A DNA stretch of 9,582 bases from an uncultured Clostridia bacterium (lineage in GTDB: Bacteria > Bacillota > Clostridia > Oscillospirales > Acutalibacteraceae), in NCBI GenBank assembly GCA_937896885.1, contig CALBNX010000087.1, forward strand, positions 1 through 9,582. The letters run 5' to 3'. Below are positions 1-6,328 of this stretch, piece by piece. The position numbers and the translations under genes are program-made. Under the pieces are notes generated by a model. The model saw nothing but the letters and a program-made list of their open reading frames with translations. It was not told the origin of the DNA and searched no databases. The first letter of the stretch is position 1. Every line of letters begins with the position of its first letter.

Positions 1-62
1 AGACAAGAAACAAGAAGAAGAGTTCCGACAAGCTTATCGTAAAGCGTCGTAACGGCAAATAA
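1..62 (+). CDS. rplB: Ribosomal protein L2, C-terminal end (partial)
   Basis: This is the 3' end of the gene for 50S protein L2, which binds 23S rRNA near the peptidyl transferase centre. Reading from base 3 gives 19 codons ending SSDKLIVKRRNGK and a TAA at 60-62. A basic, lysine- and arginine-rich tail of this form (SDKfIvrRRn-K) is the usual L2 C-terminus. The position directly before rpsS is where rplB sits in the S10 operon. The other two frames give no ribosomal-protein-like ending. The gene starts outside the window, so nothing can be said about the rest of the protein. Confidence 0.93.
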   Translation, partial: TRNKKKSSDKLIVKRRNGK

Positions 63-84
63 TCGGGAAAGGAGCTGTCATTAA

Positions 85-366
85 ATGAGTAGAAGTACTA
101 AAAAAGGACCTTATGTAGAAGCTAGTCTTATGAAGAAGGTCGAAGCAATGAATGCAAATGGCGAGAAAATCGCTATTAAGACATGGAGCCGCAGCTCAAC
201 AATTTTCCCAGAATTTGTTGGTCACACCTTTGCGGTACATGATGGCAGAAAACATGTTCCTGTATATGTTACAGAAGACATGGTTGGTCATAAATTAGGC
301 GAATTTGCACCTACAAGAACTTATAGAGGTCATGCAGGTTCAAAAACATCAAATAACGGTAAATAA
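85..366 (+). CDS. rpsS: 30S ribosomal protein S19
   Basis: S19 sits in the head of the small subunit, contacts 16S rRNA with S13, and lies near the A-site tRNA. The 93-residue product has the usual family length. It begins MSRSTKKGPYV, has the IKTWSRSSTI segment around residues 31-40 and the HDGRKHVPVYV segment near residues 52-62, and ends with FAPTRTYRGHAG followed by a short polar tail. The ATG at 85 follows AAAGGAG at 68-74 with a good spacer. It lies 22 bases after rplB and 22 before rplV, consistent with one S10-operon transcript. Nothing is unusual in the protein. Confidence 0.98.
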   Translation: MSRSTKKGPYVEASLMKKVEAMNANGEKIAIKTWSRSSTIFPEFVGHTFAVHDGRKHVPVYVTEDMVGHKLGEFAPTRTYRGHAGSKTSNNGK

Positions 367-388
367 GCAGAAAGGAGTGTATTGAACA

Positions 389-721
389 ATGGAAGCAAAC
401 GCAAAAGTAACTTTTGTGCGCATTGCACCACGTAAGGTAAAGATTGTTCTTGACCTTATCAGAAATAAGCCTTGTGATGAAGCTATGGCGATTCTTAAAT
501 ACACACCTAAGGCTGCGTGTGAACCGCTTTACAAGCTTCTCAAATCTGCAATGGCTAATGCAGAAATGAAGAACATGGATGTTACAAGACTCTATGTTGC
601 AGCTTGCTCAGTTGACCAGGGTCCAACTCTTAAGAGAATCAGACCTCGCGATAAGGGCAGAGCATATAGAATCAACAAGAAAACATCACACATCAACATT
701 ACACTTAAGGAAGCAGAATAA
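389..721 (+). CDS. rplV: 50S ribosomal protein L22
   Basis: L22 binds 23S rRNA and extends a beta-hairpin into the peptide exit tunnel. The product is 110 residues, normal for the family. The N-terminal FVRIAPRKVKIVLDLIR segment (residues 9-25) and the hairpin region (about 79-102, ending INKKTSHI) are clear. The hairpin-tip triplet LKR at 81-83 corresponds to the E. coli MKR, whose deletion gives macrolide resistance, so it looks wild type here. The SD is AAAGGAG at 371-377. The TAA at 719-721 is fused to the next SD as TAAGGAGG, and rpsC starts 15 bases after the stop. Confidence 0.98.
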   Translation: MEANAKVTFVRIAPRKVKIVLDLIRNKPCDEAMAILKYTPKAACEPLYKLLKSAMANAEMKNMDVTRLYVAACSVDQGPTLKRIRPRDKGRAYRINKKTSHINITLKEAE

Positions 722-736
722 GGAGGAGGTTAAGTT

Positions 737-1408
737 ATGGGCCAGAAAGTTAATCCAACCGGTTTAAGAATCGGCGTTATTAAAGACTGGGAATCACGTT
801 GGTACGCAAACAAGTCAAACTTCGGTGACACACTTGTTTCTGACTACGAACTTCGTGAATATCTCCTTAAGACACTCGCTCCTGCAGGTGTTCCAAAGGT
901 AGAAATCGAAAGAGATGCGAAAAGAGTTCGCGTTAACATTCACTGTGCAAAACCTGGTATGGTAATCGGTCGCCAGGGTGCAGAAATTGAAAAACTTAAA
1001 GAAACATGTAAGAAAATGCTTGGCGGCGATAAAGAAGTTTTCATCAATATCGTTGAAGTTAAGCAGCCAGACCTCAATGCACAGCTCGTTGCTGAAAACA
1101 TTGCTTCACAGCTTGAAAGAAGAATTTCTTTCAGAAGAGCTCTTAAGCAGTCAATTGGCAGAACAATGAGACTTGGTGCAAAGGGTATCAAAACTCAGGT
1201 TAGCGGTCGTATCGGCGGTGCTGAAATCGCTCGTTCTGAAAGCTATCATGAAGGTACTATTCCACTTCAGACAATCCGTGCTGACATCGATTATGGTTTT
1301 GCAGAAGCAAACACAACATACGGTAAAATCGGTGTTAAAGTTTGGATTTACAAAGGTGAAGTTCTTCACGAAAGCCGCAAAACACGTAAAGAAGGAGGCA
1401 CAAAATAA
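737..1408 (+). CDS. rpsC: 30S ribosomal protein S3
   Basis: S3 forms part of the mRNA entry site on the 30S head and contributes to ribosomal helicase activity. The 223-residue protein starts MGQKVNPTGLRIG, as nearly all bacterial S3 proteins do. A type-2 KH domain contains the GxxG loop GRQG at residues 78-81. The SFRRALK segment at 131-137 carries the basic residues linked to mRNA unwinding in E. coli. The C-terminal domain includes RIGGAEIARSE and ADIDYGFAEANTTYG. It has a strong SD (repeated AGGAGG at 721-729). Its TAA overlaps the rplP ATG by one base (TAATG), and the rplP SD lies inside its last codons. Confidence 0.98.
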   Translation: MGQKVNPTGLRIGVIKDWESRWYANKSNFGDTLVSDYELREYLLKTLAPAGVPKVEIERDAKRVRVNIHCAKPGMVIGRQGAEIEKLKETCKKMLGGDKEVFINIVEVKQPDLNAQLVAENIASQLERRISFRRALKQSIGRTMRLGAKGIKTQVSGRIGGAEIARSESYHEGTIPLQTIRADIDYGFAEANTTYGKIGVKVWIYKGEVLHESRKTRKEGGTK

Positions 1409-1833
1409 TGCTTTTACCTAAGAGAGTAAAATACCGTCGCGTTCACAGAGGACGTTTGACAGGTAAAGCTTCAAGAGGTACAACAGTTACTTATGGTGAT
1501 TTCGGTCTTGTGTCTCTTGAACCAGCATGGATTACATCTAACCAAATCGAAGCAGCTCGTATTGCTATGACTCGTTACATTAAGCGTGGCGGTCAGGTTT
1601 GGATTAAGATTTTCCCAGACAAGCCAATTACAGAAAAACCAGCTGAAACTCGAATGGGTTCAGGTAAAGGTTCTCCTGAATATTGGGTAGCAGTTGTTAA
1701 GCCCGGTCGCGTAATGTTCGAAATCAAGGGCGTTTCAGAGGAAGTTGCTCGTGAGGCTATGCGTCTTGCAGCTATGAAACTTCCAGTAAAATGTAAGTTT
1801 GTAACTAAAGAAGAACAGGGTGGTGAGCAGTAA
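1408..1833 (+). CDS. rplP: 50S ribosomal protein L16
   Basis: L16 is a late-assembling large-subunit protein near the A-site and the 5S rRNA region. The product is 141 residues, close to the usual 136-145. It opens MLLPKRVKYRRVHRGR, carries the conserved RIAMTRYIKRGGQVWI segment near residues 51-66, and has MGSGKGSPEYWVAVVKPGR near residues 82-100, the region that contains the hydroxylated arginine of E. coli L16. The ATG at 1408 shares its A with the rpsC stop, and AAGGAGG at 1392-1398 is its SD, so translation is probably coupled to rpsC. The same one-base overlap recurs with rpmC downstream. Confidence 0.98.
   Translation: MLLPKRVKYRRVHRGRLTGKASRGTTVTYGDFGLVSLEPAWITSNQIEAARIAMTRYIKRGGQVWIKIFPDKPITEKPAETRMGSGKGSPEYWVAVVKPGRVMFEIKGVSEEVAREAMRLAAMKLPVKCKFVTKEEQGGEQ
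1819..1826 (+). promoter_or_regulatory. Degenerate ribosome binding site of rpmC inside rplP
   Basis: GGTGGTGA differs by one base from GGAGGTGA and lies six bases before the rpmC ATG at 1833. It is the weakest SD in the ribosomal part of the window. With the TAATG overlap it suggests that rpmC is mainly translated by ribosomes terminating at rplP. Confidence 0.6.
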
Positions 1834-2036
1834 TGAAAGCAAGCGAGATTAGAAAGCTCTCTCCCAAGGAGTTGGATGCTAAGCTCTTAGAGCTCAAAGA
1901 CGAACTTTTCAAGCTTCGTTTTCAACAAGCCATCAACCAACTCGAAAATCCTATGAGAATCAGTGCTGTTAAGAAGGATATCGCAAGAGTTAAAACAGTA
2001 ATTCGCGACATCGAACTTCACGGCAGTGAGTCTTAA
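1833..2036 (+). CDS. rpmC: 50S ribosomal protein L29
   Basis: L29 lies at the exit-tunnel rim beside L23, close to the docking site of trigger factor and SRP. The 67-residue protein fits the family length and is predicted to be mostly two helices. The N-terminal KASEIRKLSPKELDAKLLEL and the central LFKLRFQQAINQLENP are the typical L29 signature, followed by VKKDIARVKTVIRDIEL. The ATG overlaps the rplP TAA by one base. No AGGAGG precedes it; the best SD is a degenerate GGTGGTGA at 1819-1826 inside rplP, so initiation probably depends on termination at rplP. It is the last S10-operon gene in the classical E. coli layout before rpsQ. Confidence 0.98.
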   Translation: MKASEIRKLSPKELDAKLLELKDELFKLRFQQAINQLENPMRISAVKKDIARVKTVIRDIELHGSES

Positions 2037-2056
2037 GGAAAGGGAGGGCGTTCAAT

Positions 2057-2311
2057 ATGGAAAGAAACCTCAGAAAAACACAAGTCGGCATCGTAACAAG
2101 CGATAAAATGGATAAAACTGTTGTTGTTTCAATCAAGGACAGAGTTAAGCACCCACTTTACAGCAAAATCGTTAATAAGACAGTGAAAATCAAAGCTCAC
2201 GACGAAAATAACGAATGCGGTGTAGGCGACAGAGTATTAGTAATGGAAACACGTCCACTTTCAAAAGATAAGAGATGGCGTGTTGCTGAAATTATCGAGA
2301 AAGCTAAGTAA
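2057..2311 (+). CDS. rpsQ: 30S ribosomal protein S17
   Basis: S17 is a primary 16S rRNA-binding protein of the 30S body with an OB fold. The product is 84 residues, the normal length. The opening RNLRKTQVGIVTSDKMDKTV and the VKHPLYSKIV segment near residues 31-40 are family signatures, as are the VGDRVLVMETRPLSKDKRWR residues near the C-terminus. The gene starts 20 bases after rpmC with an AGGGAGG SD at 2041-2047, and rplN follows 18 bases after its stop. No anomalies are seen. Confidence 0.98.
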   Translation: MERNLRKTQVGIVTSDKMDKTVVVSIKDRVKHPLYSKIVNKTVKIKAHDENNECGVGDRVLVMETRPLSKDKRWRVAEIIEKAK

Positions 2312-2329
2312 TTAAAGGAGGCAATCATT

Positions 2330-2698
2330 GTGATACAGCAACAAACTTACCTCAAGGTTGCCGACAACACAGGTGCAAAAGAAATTATGTGCATCCGAGT
2401 TCTCGGTGGTTCAGGTAGAAGATATGCTAACATCGGCGACGTTATCGTAGCATCTGTTAAAAAAGCAGCACCAGGCGGCGTTGTTAAAAAAGGCGATGTT
2501 GTGAAAGCAGTCGTTGTTCGTTCAGTAAAAGGCGTTCGCAGAGATGACGGAACATATATCCGTTTCGACGAAAACGCAGCAGTTATTATTAAAGAAGACA
2601 AAAACCCAAAAGGTACTCGTATCTTTGGGCCAGTAGCAAGAGAGCTTCGTGATAAGGACTATATGAAAATCCTTTCACTCGCTCCAGAAGTACTTTAA
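2330..2698 (+). CDS. rplN: 50S ribosomal protein L14
   Basis: L14 forms part of the intersubunit face of the 50S, making bridge B8 with 16S rRNA, and is a docking site for silencing factor RsfS. The 122-residue length is exactly the bacterial norm. Conserved segments include the opening MIQQQTYLKVADNTGAKE, IGDVIVASVKKAAPGG around residues 36-51, and the GTRIFGPVARELR segment near the C-terminus. The start is GTG at 2330, chosen because L14 nearly always begins MIQ and AAAGGAGG lies at 2314-2321. Codon 2 is ATA, which is rare in this cluster. The stop forms TAAGGAGG with the rplX SD. Confidence 0.98.
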   Translation: MIQQQTYLKVADNTGAKEIMCIRVLGGSGRRYANIGDVIVASVKKAAPGGVVKKGDVVKAVVVRSVKGVRRDDGTYIRFDENAAVIIKEDKNPKGTRIFGPVARELRDKDYMKILSLAPEVL

Positions 2699-2711
2699 GG
2701 AGGTGCCCTAA

Positions 2712-3029
2712 ATGAATAAAGTTCATGTTAGAACAGGTGACGAAGTTATCGTTATCAACGGTAAAGACCGTGGCAAGAAGGGCAAAGTCCTTGAAGTTAG
2801 CCCTTCAGAAGGCAAAGTAATCGTTGAAGGCGTAAATATGGTATCTAAGCATGTTAAACCTCGCAAGATGGGTGAACAGGGCGGTATCATCAAGGCAGAA
2901 AGTGCTCTTTACGCTGACAAGGTTCAGCTTGTATGTCCTAAGTGCAAAGCAGCTACAAGAGTTGGTCACGAAGGCACAGGCAAAGATAAAGTACGCGTTT
3001 GCAAAAAGTGCGGCGCAAAGTTTGAATAA
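2712..3029 (+). CDS. rplX: 50S ribosomal protein L24 with C-terminal zinc ribbon
   Basis: L24 is an assembly initiator that binds the 5' end of 23S rRNA near the exit tunnel. The protein is 105 residues. A KOW motif lies in the N-terminal part (GDEVIVINGKDRGKKGKV, residues 9-26), followed by EGVNMVSKHVKP. The C-terminal part carries two CxxC pairs, C75/C78 and C97/C100, in CPKC and CKKCGAKFE contexts. This predicts a zinc ribbon, known in a subset of bacterial L24 proteins but absent in E. coli L24. The SD overlaps the rplN stop (AAGGAGGT at 2697-2704). The stop again forms TAAGGAGG, with rplE 14 bases further on. Confidence 0.98.
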   Translation: MNKVHVRTGDEVIVINGKDRGKKGKVLEVSPSEGKVIVEGVNMVSKHVKPRKMGEQGGIIKAESALYADKVQLVCPKCKAATRVGHEGTGKDKVRVCKKCGAKFE

Positions 3030-3043
3030 GGAGGAACAATAAA

Positions 3044-3586
3044 ATGGCAGTAAGACTTAGAGAAATGTATAAAGCTGACGTTGTTCCTGCTCTTCAAAAG
3101 AAGTTCAATTACAAGAGTGTAATGCAGATTCCAAAGCTTGATAAAGTTATTATCAACGTAGGCTGCGGTGAAGCTAAGGACAACGCAAAAGTTGTAGACG
3201 CAATTATCAATGACCTTTCACAAATCACAGGTCAGAAGCCTGTTAAGTGTGCAGCTAAGAAATCAGTTGCTAACTTCAAACTTCGTGAAGGTATGACAAT
3301 CGGCGTTAAAGTTACTCTTCGTGGTGACAAGATGTATGAATTTGTTGACAGATTCTTCAACCTTGCTCTTCCAAGAGTTCGTGACTTCAGAGGTATCAAC
3401 CCTAACTCATTTGACGGTCGTGGTAACTACTCAATGGGCGTTAAAGAACAGTTGATTTTCCCTGAAATCGATTATGATAAGATTGACAAAGTTCGTGGCA
3501 TGGATATTTGCTTCGTAACAACAGCTAACACAGACGAAGAAGCACGTGAGCTCTTAACACTCATGGGTGCTCCATTCGCTAAATAA
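3044..3586 (+). CDS. rplE: 50S ribosomal protein L5
   Basis: L5 binds 5S rRNA and 23S helix 84 in the central protuberance and touches the P-site tRNA. The 180-residue product matches the usual 179-180. It shows MQIPKLDKVIINVGCGEA (about residues 27-44), GQKPVKCAAKKSVANFKLREG in the middle, the VDRFFNLALPRVRDFRGIN core near residues 101-119, and LIFPEIDYDKIDKVRGMDI towards the C-terminus, all L5 signatures. The SD is AAGGAGG at 3028-3034. The stop-SD fusion TAAGGAGG at 3584-3591 leads directly to rpsN. Confidence 0.98.
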   Translation: MAVRLREMYKADVVPALQKKFNYKSVMQIPKLDKVIINVGCGEAKDNAKVVDAIINDLSQITGQKPVKCAAKKSVANFKLREGMTIGVKVTLRGDKMYEFVDRFFNLALPRVRDFRGINPNSFDGRGNYSMGVKEQLIFPEIDYDKIDKVRGMDICFVTTANTDEEARELLTLMGAPFAK

Positions 3587-3599
3587 GGAGGGGTAAACA

Positions 3600-3785
3600 G
3601 TGGCAAAAACAGCGATGAAAGTTAAGCAGGCAAGACCTGCAAAGTATTCAACAAGAGCTTACAACAGATGCAAAATCTGTGGTAGACCACACGCTTACCT
3701 CCGTAAATATGGCGTTTGCCGTATTTGTTTCAGAGAGTTAGCACACGCAGGTCAGATTCCTGGCGTGAAAAAATCAAGCTGGTAA
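3600..3785 (+). CDS. rpsN: 30S ribosomal protein S14, zinc-binding type
   Basis: S14 is a 30S head protein assembled late next to S3 and S10. This copy is the short 61-residue type Z form, with a zinc site from C24/C27 (CKIC) and C40/C43 (CRIC). It ends in GQIPGVKKSSW, the hallmark of the type Z form, unlike the roughly 100-residue zinc-free E. coli type. In some Firmicutes this zinc form is paired with a zinc-independent paralogue made under zinc starvation; no paralogue is visible here. The start is GTG at 3600 after AAGGAGGGG at 3585-3593, giving the expected N-terminus MAKTAMKVKQ. The 35-base gap to rpsH is the longest in the window. Confidence 0.97.
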   Translation: MAKTAMKVKQARPAKYSTRAYNRCKICGRPHAYLRKYGVCRICFRELAHAGQIPGVKKSSW

Positions 3786-3820
3786 TAGAGCAATCTAAAA
3801 TTTATAGGAGGTAACTCATT

Positions 3821-4219
3821 ATGCAAATTACAGATGCAATCGGTGATATGCTCACCAGAATCCGTAATGCGAATTCCGCAAAGCATGATACAGTGAAAGT
3901 GCCTGCATCAAACATGAAGAAAGCGATTGCTCAAATTCTTGTTGATGAAGGTTACATCAAAGGATTTACAGTAGAAGAAGACGGTAAGCAAGGCGTAATC
4001 GAAATCGCTCTTAAATACGGTCCTAACAAATCAAGCGTAATTACAGGTATCAGAAGAGTTTCAAAACCTGGTTTACGTATTTACACAAACTGTGAAGACA
4101 TGCCAAAGGTAATGAAAGGTCTTGGTATTGCAATCCTTTCAACATCTAAGGGTGTTATGACAGATAAAGAAGCTCGCAAACTCAATGTAGGTGGCGAAGT
4201 TCTCGCATTCGTTTGGTAA
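3821..4219 (+). CDS. rpsH: 30S ribosomal protein S8
   Basis: S8 is a central-domain primary binder of 16S rRNA helix 21 and, in E. coli, the translational repressor of the spc operon. The 132-residue length is normal. The N-terminal DAIGDMLTRIRNAN (residues 5-18) and the C-terminal AILSTSKGVMTDKEAR followed by GGEVLAFVW are diagnostic. TAGGAGGT at 3805-3812 is its SD, eight bases before the ATG. In E. coli the repressor site is near the rplX/rplE junction; here that junction is only 14 bases of SD-containing sequence, and I cannot recognise an S8-type hairpin by eye. The stop is fused to the rplF SD. Confidence 0.98.
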   Translation: MQITDAIGDMLTRIRNANSAKHDTVKVPASNMKKAIAQILVDEGYIKGFTVEEDGKQGVIEIALKYGPNKSSVITGIRRVSKPGLRIYTNCEDMPKVMKGLGIAILSTSKGVMTDKEARKLNVGGEVLAFVW

Positions 4220-4233
4220 GGAGGGTACAGTAA

Positions 4234-4779
4234 ATGTCACGTATAGGCAGAAACCCAATTGCAGTTCCTGCAGGGGTAGAAGTTAAAGTAGATGGCAGCA
4301 CTGTTACCGTTAAAGGCCCTAAGGGCACACTTACAAGAACAGTGCACAGCAATATGAAGGTTGAACTCGATGGCGCAGTTGTTACAGTTGCTCGTCCAGA
4401 CGATTCAAACCTTAACAAATCACTTCACGGTCTCACACGTACACTCATCGCTAACATGATTGAAGGCGTTGAAAAGGGTTATTCAAAAGAACTCGAAGTT
4501 AATGGCGTTGGTTACCGTGTAGCAGTTCAGGGTAAGGACCTTGTTCTTAACATTGGTTTCTCACATCAGGTAATTATGCCTGCTCCAGAAGGAATCACAG
4601 TTGAGACTCCAAACCCAAACAAAATCGTTATCTCAGGTCCTGACAAGCAGAAGGTTGGTCAGTTCGCAGCAGAAGTTCGCGAAAAGAGACCACCAGAGCC
4701 ATATAAGGGCAAGGGTATCAAGTATGTTGACGAACATATCCGTCGTAAAGAAGGTAAAGCCGGTAAGGGCGGTAAATAA
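4234..4779 (+). CDS. rplF: 50S ribosomal protein L6
   Basis: L6 lies at the base of the L7/L12 stalk near the sarcin-ricin loop and the factor-binding site. The 181 residues form two repeated alpha/beta domains. The first opens SRIGRNPIAVPAGVEV and contains KGPKGTL; the second includes GVGYRVAVQGKDLVLNIGFSH near residues 92-112. The C-terminal AAEVREKRPPEPYKGKGIKY is the most conserved L6 signature and is intact, followed by a glycine- and lysine-rich tail. The SD AAGGAGGG at 4218-4225 overlaps the rpsH stop, and rplR follows after 18 bases. Confidence 0.98.
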   Translation: MSRIGRNPIAVPAGVEVKVDGSTVTVKGPKGTLTRTVHSNMKVELDGAVVTVARPDDSNLNKSLHGLTRTLIANMIEGVEKGYSKELEVNGVGYRVAVQGKDLVLNIGFSHQVIMPAPEGITVETPNPNKIVISGPDKQKVGQFAAEVREKRPPEPYKGKGIKYVDEHIRRKEGKAGKGGK

Positions 4780-4797
4780 TAGGAGGAGAGTTAAGTT

Positions 4798-5157
4798 ATG
4801 GTTAATAGACCAGATACAAAAGCTGCAAGACTCAAGAGACATAAGAGAGTCCGCGCTAAGATTTCAGGCACTGCAGAGTGTCCTCGCCTTAATGTGTTCC
4901 GTTCTCTCCAGCACATCTATGCTCAGTTGATTGATGACGTTGCAGGTGTAACACTTGTAAGCGCTTCATCAACAGAGAAGGACTTCACAAACTACGGCGG
5001 AAACAAAGAAGCTGCTAAAGAAGTTGGCAAGCTTCTTGCTGAAAGAGCAAAAGAAAAGAACATCACAGATGTTGTATTTGACAGAGGCGGCTACGTTTAC
5101 ACAGGTAGAGTAGCAGCTCTCGCAGAAGGTGCCCGTGAGGGCGGCCTCAACTTCTAA
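4798..5157 (+). CDS. rplR: 50S ribosomal protein L18
   Basis: L18 binds 5S rRNA with L5 in the central protuberance. The 119-residue product has the basic N-terminal stretch KAARLKRHKRVRAKISGT (residues 8-25), then RLNVFRSLQHIYAQLIDD, and ends with VVFDRGGYVYTGRVAALAEG and AREGGLNF, a very typical L18 C-terminus. The ATG at 4798 follows AGGAGG at 4781-4786. rpsE begins 18 bases after the stop. Length and motifs match the family with no anomalies. Confidence 0.98.
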   Translation: MVNRPDTKAARLKRHKRVRAKISGTAECPRLNVFRSLQHIYAQLIDDVAGVTLVSASSTEKDFTNYGGNKEAAKEVGKLLAERAKEKNITDVVFDRGGYVYTGRVAALAEGAREGGLNF

Positions 5158-5175
5158 GGAAAGGAGAAAAAAGTA

Positions 5176-5676
5176 ATGGCTATTATTGACGCATCAACAC
5201 TCGAACTTCAGGAAAGAGTAGTTGCTATCAACCGTGTTTCTAAAACAGTTAAGGGCGGCCGTATTATGAAATTCTCCGCTTTGGTTGTTGTAGGTGACGG
5301 TAACGGTATCGTAGGCTTCGGTCTTGGTAAATCAGGCGAAGTTCCAGATGCTATCCGTAAGGGTATTGAAGCTGCTAAGAAGAACCTTATCAAAGTTTCT
5401 CTTAAAGGCACAACAATCCCACATGAAATTACAGGTAAATTTGGCGCAGGCGTAGTTCTTATGAAACCTGCTGCACCTGGTACTGGTGTTATCGCTGGTG
5501 GCCCTGTTCGTGCCGTTGTTGAAATGGTAGGTATCAAGGACATCCGTTCAAAAGCACTTCGTTCAAACAATCCTTGCAACGTAGTTAGAGCAACTATCGA
5601 CGGTCTTTCAAAGCTCCGTACAGCAGAAGAAGTTGCTGCTATCCGTGGCAAATCAGTTAAAGAGATTACAGAATAA
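5176..5676 (+). CDS. rpsE: 30S ribosomal protein S5
   Basis: S5 sits at the mRNA entrance of the 30S subunit and influences decoding accuracy. The 166-residue protein has the N-terminal double-stranded RNA-binding domain with the loop INRVSKTVKGGR (residues 18-29). This is where spectinomycin-resistance changes map in other bacteria; V21, K23, G27 and G28 are present, so it looks wild type. VVVGDGNGIVGFGLGKSGEV follows, and the C-terminal domain has FGAGVVLMKPAAPGTGVIAGG. The SD AAAGGAG lies at 5160-5166. The TAA at 5674-5676 is fused to the rpmD SD. A long antisense frame over this gene is a compositional shadow. Confidence 0.98.
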   Translation: MAIIDASTLELQERVVAINRVSKTVKGGRIMKFSALVVVGDGNGIVGFGLGKSGEVPDAIRKGIEAAKKNLIKVSLKGTTIPHEITGKFGAGVVLMKPAAPGTGVIAGGPVRAVVEMVGIKDIRSKALRSNNPCNVVRATIDGLSKLRTAEEVAAIRGKSVKEITE

Positions 5677-5691
5677 GGAGGGTGGAGAATT

Positions 5692-5871
5692 ATGGCAAAC
5701 ATTCAGATTAAACTCGTAAAGAGCCTTATCGGAAGTAAAAAAGACCAAATCGCCACCGCTCATGCACTTGGTCTCCGCAAAATTGGGGATGTAACTTGTC
5801 AGCCAGACAACGCACAGACTCAGGGTAAGATTAAGAAGATTTCACATCTTTTAGAGGTAACTAAGGCTTAA
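5692..5871 (+). CDS. rpmD: 50S ribosomal protein L30 (59 aa)
   Basis: L30 is a small 50S protein that binds 23S rRNA. Translation from the ATG at 5692 gives 59 codons and a TAA at 5869-5871. The start MANIQIKLVKSLIGSKKDQI and the following ALGLRKIGDV (residues 25-34), then GKIKKISHLLEV near the C-terminus, match the L30 family (typical pattern vtLvrSlIGr...T..lGLrki). The short length is normal for bacterial L30 and makes the gene easy to miss. AAGGAGGGTGGAG at 5675-5687 supplies the SD, overlapping the rpsE stop. The stop forms TAAGGAGGTG with the rplO SD. Confidence 0.97.
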   Translation: MANIQIKLVKSLIGSKKDQIATAHALGLRKIGDVTCQPDNAQTQGKIKKISHLLEVTKA

Positions 5872-5885
5872 GGAGGTGCACAAAA

Positions 5886-6326
5886 ATGAAATTGCACGAA
5901 CTTTCACCTGCAGCTGGTTCAAAGAAAGACGTTAAGCGTATCGGTCGTGGTGCTGCTTCAGGTCAGGGTAAAACAGCTGGTAAAGGTCACAAGGGTCAGA
6001 AGGCCCGTGCAGGTAGAGGTATGCAGGTCGGCTTCGAAGGTGGCCAGATGCCTTTACAAAGAAGACTTCCAAAGCGTGGTTTCAATAACATCTTCGCTAA
6101 GGAAATCGCTACTGTTAATGTTTCAGCACTCAATGCTTTTGAGGATGGTGCAACAGTAGATATCGAGGCACTCGTTAACGCAGGCCTTGTTAAAAAAGCT
6201 CTTGATGGAGTTAAAGTATTAGGAAATGGCGAGCTCAGCAAAAAACTTACTGTTAAAGTAAACGCATACTCTGATGCTGCAAAGCAGAAGATTGAAGCAG
6301 TAGGCGGAAAGGCTGAGGTGATTTAA
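5886..6326 (+). CDS. rplO: 50S ribosomal protein L15
   Basis: L15 is a 50S protein whose extended glycine- and lysine-rich N-terminal arm penetrates 23S rRNA during assembly. The 146-residue product begins MKLHELSPAAGSKKDVKRIG, continues with the basic glycine-rich region GQGKTAGKGHKGQKARAGRG (about residues 27-46), and then FEGGQMPLQRRLPKRGFNN, all family hallmarks. The globular C-terminal half includes VKVLGNGELSKKLTVK. Its SD is AGGAGGTG at 5871-5878. The last codons of rplO contain the SD for secY, and secY starts two bases after its stop, implying translational coupling. Confidence 0.98.
   Translation: MKLHELSPAAGSKKDVKRIGRGAASGQGKTAGKGHKGQKARAGRGMQVGFEGGQMPLQRRLPKRGFNNIFAKEIATVNVSALNAFEDGATVDIEALVNAGLVKKALDGVKVLGNGELSKKLTVKVNAYSDAAKQKIEAVGGKAEVI
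6315..6322 (+). promoter_or_regulatory. Ribosome binding site of secY inside the end of rplO
   Basis: GAGGTGAT matches the extended anti-Shine-Dalgarno complement and lies six bases before the GTG at 6329. It is within the last codons of rplO, so ribosomes finishing L15 can pass directly to secY. It supports GTG at 6329 as the SecY start. Confidence 0.85.
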
Positions 6327-6328
6327 CA

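Noticed and set aside
3786..3820. Possible regulatory element in the 35-base rpsN-rpsH gap
   Set aside because: It is the longest gap, but contains only an AT-rich stretch and the rpsH SD; I see no paired promoter hexamers or stem-loop.
4601..4930. 109-codon + strand frame spanning the rplF/rplR junction
   Set aside because: It is an out-of-frame reading of two clear ribosomal protein genes with no SD and no recognisable domain.
5208..5702. 164-codon open frame on the - strand opposite rpsE
   Set aside because: It lies fully antisense to a clear S5 gene, has no SD or family motif, and its open length follows from the codon bias of rpsE.
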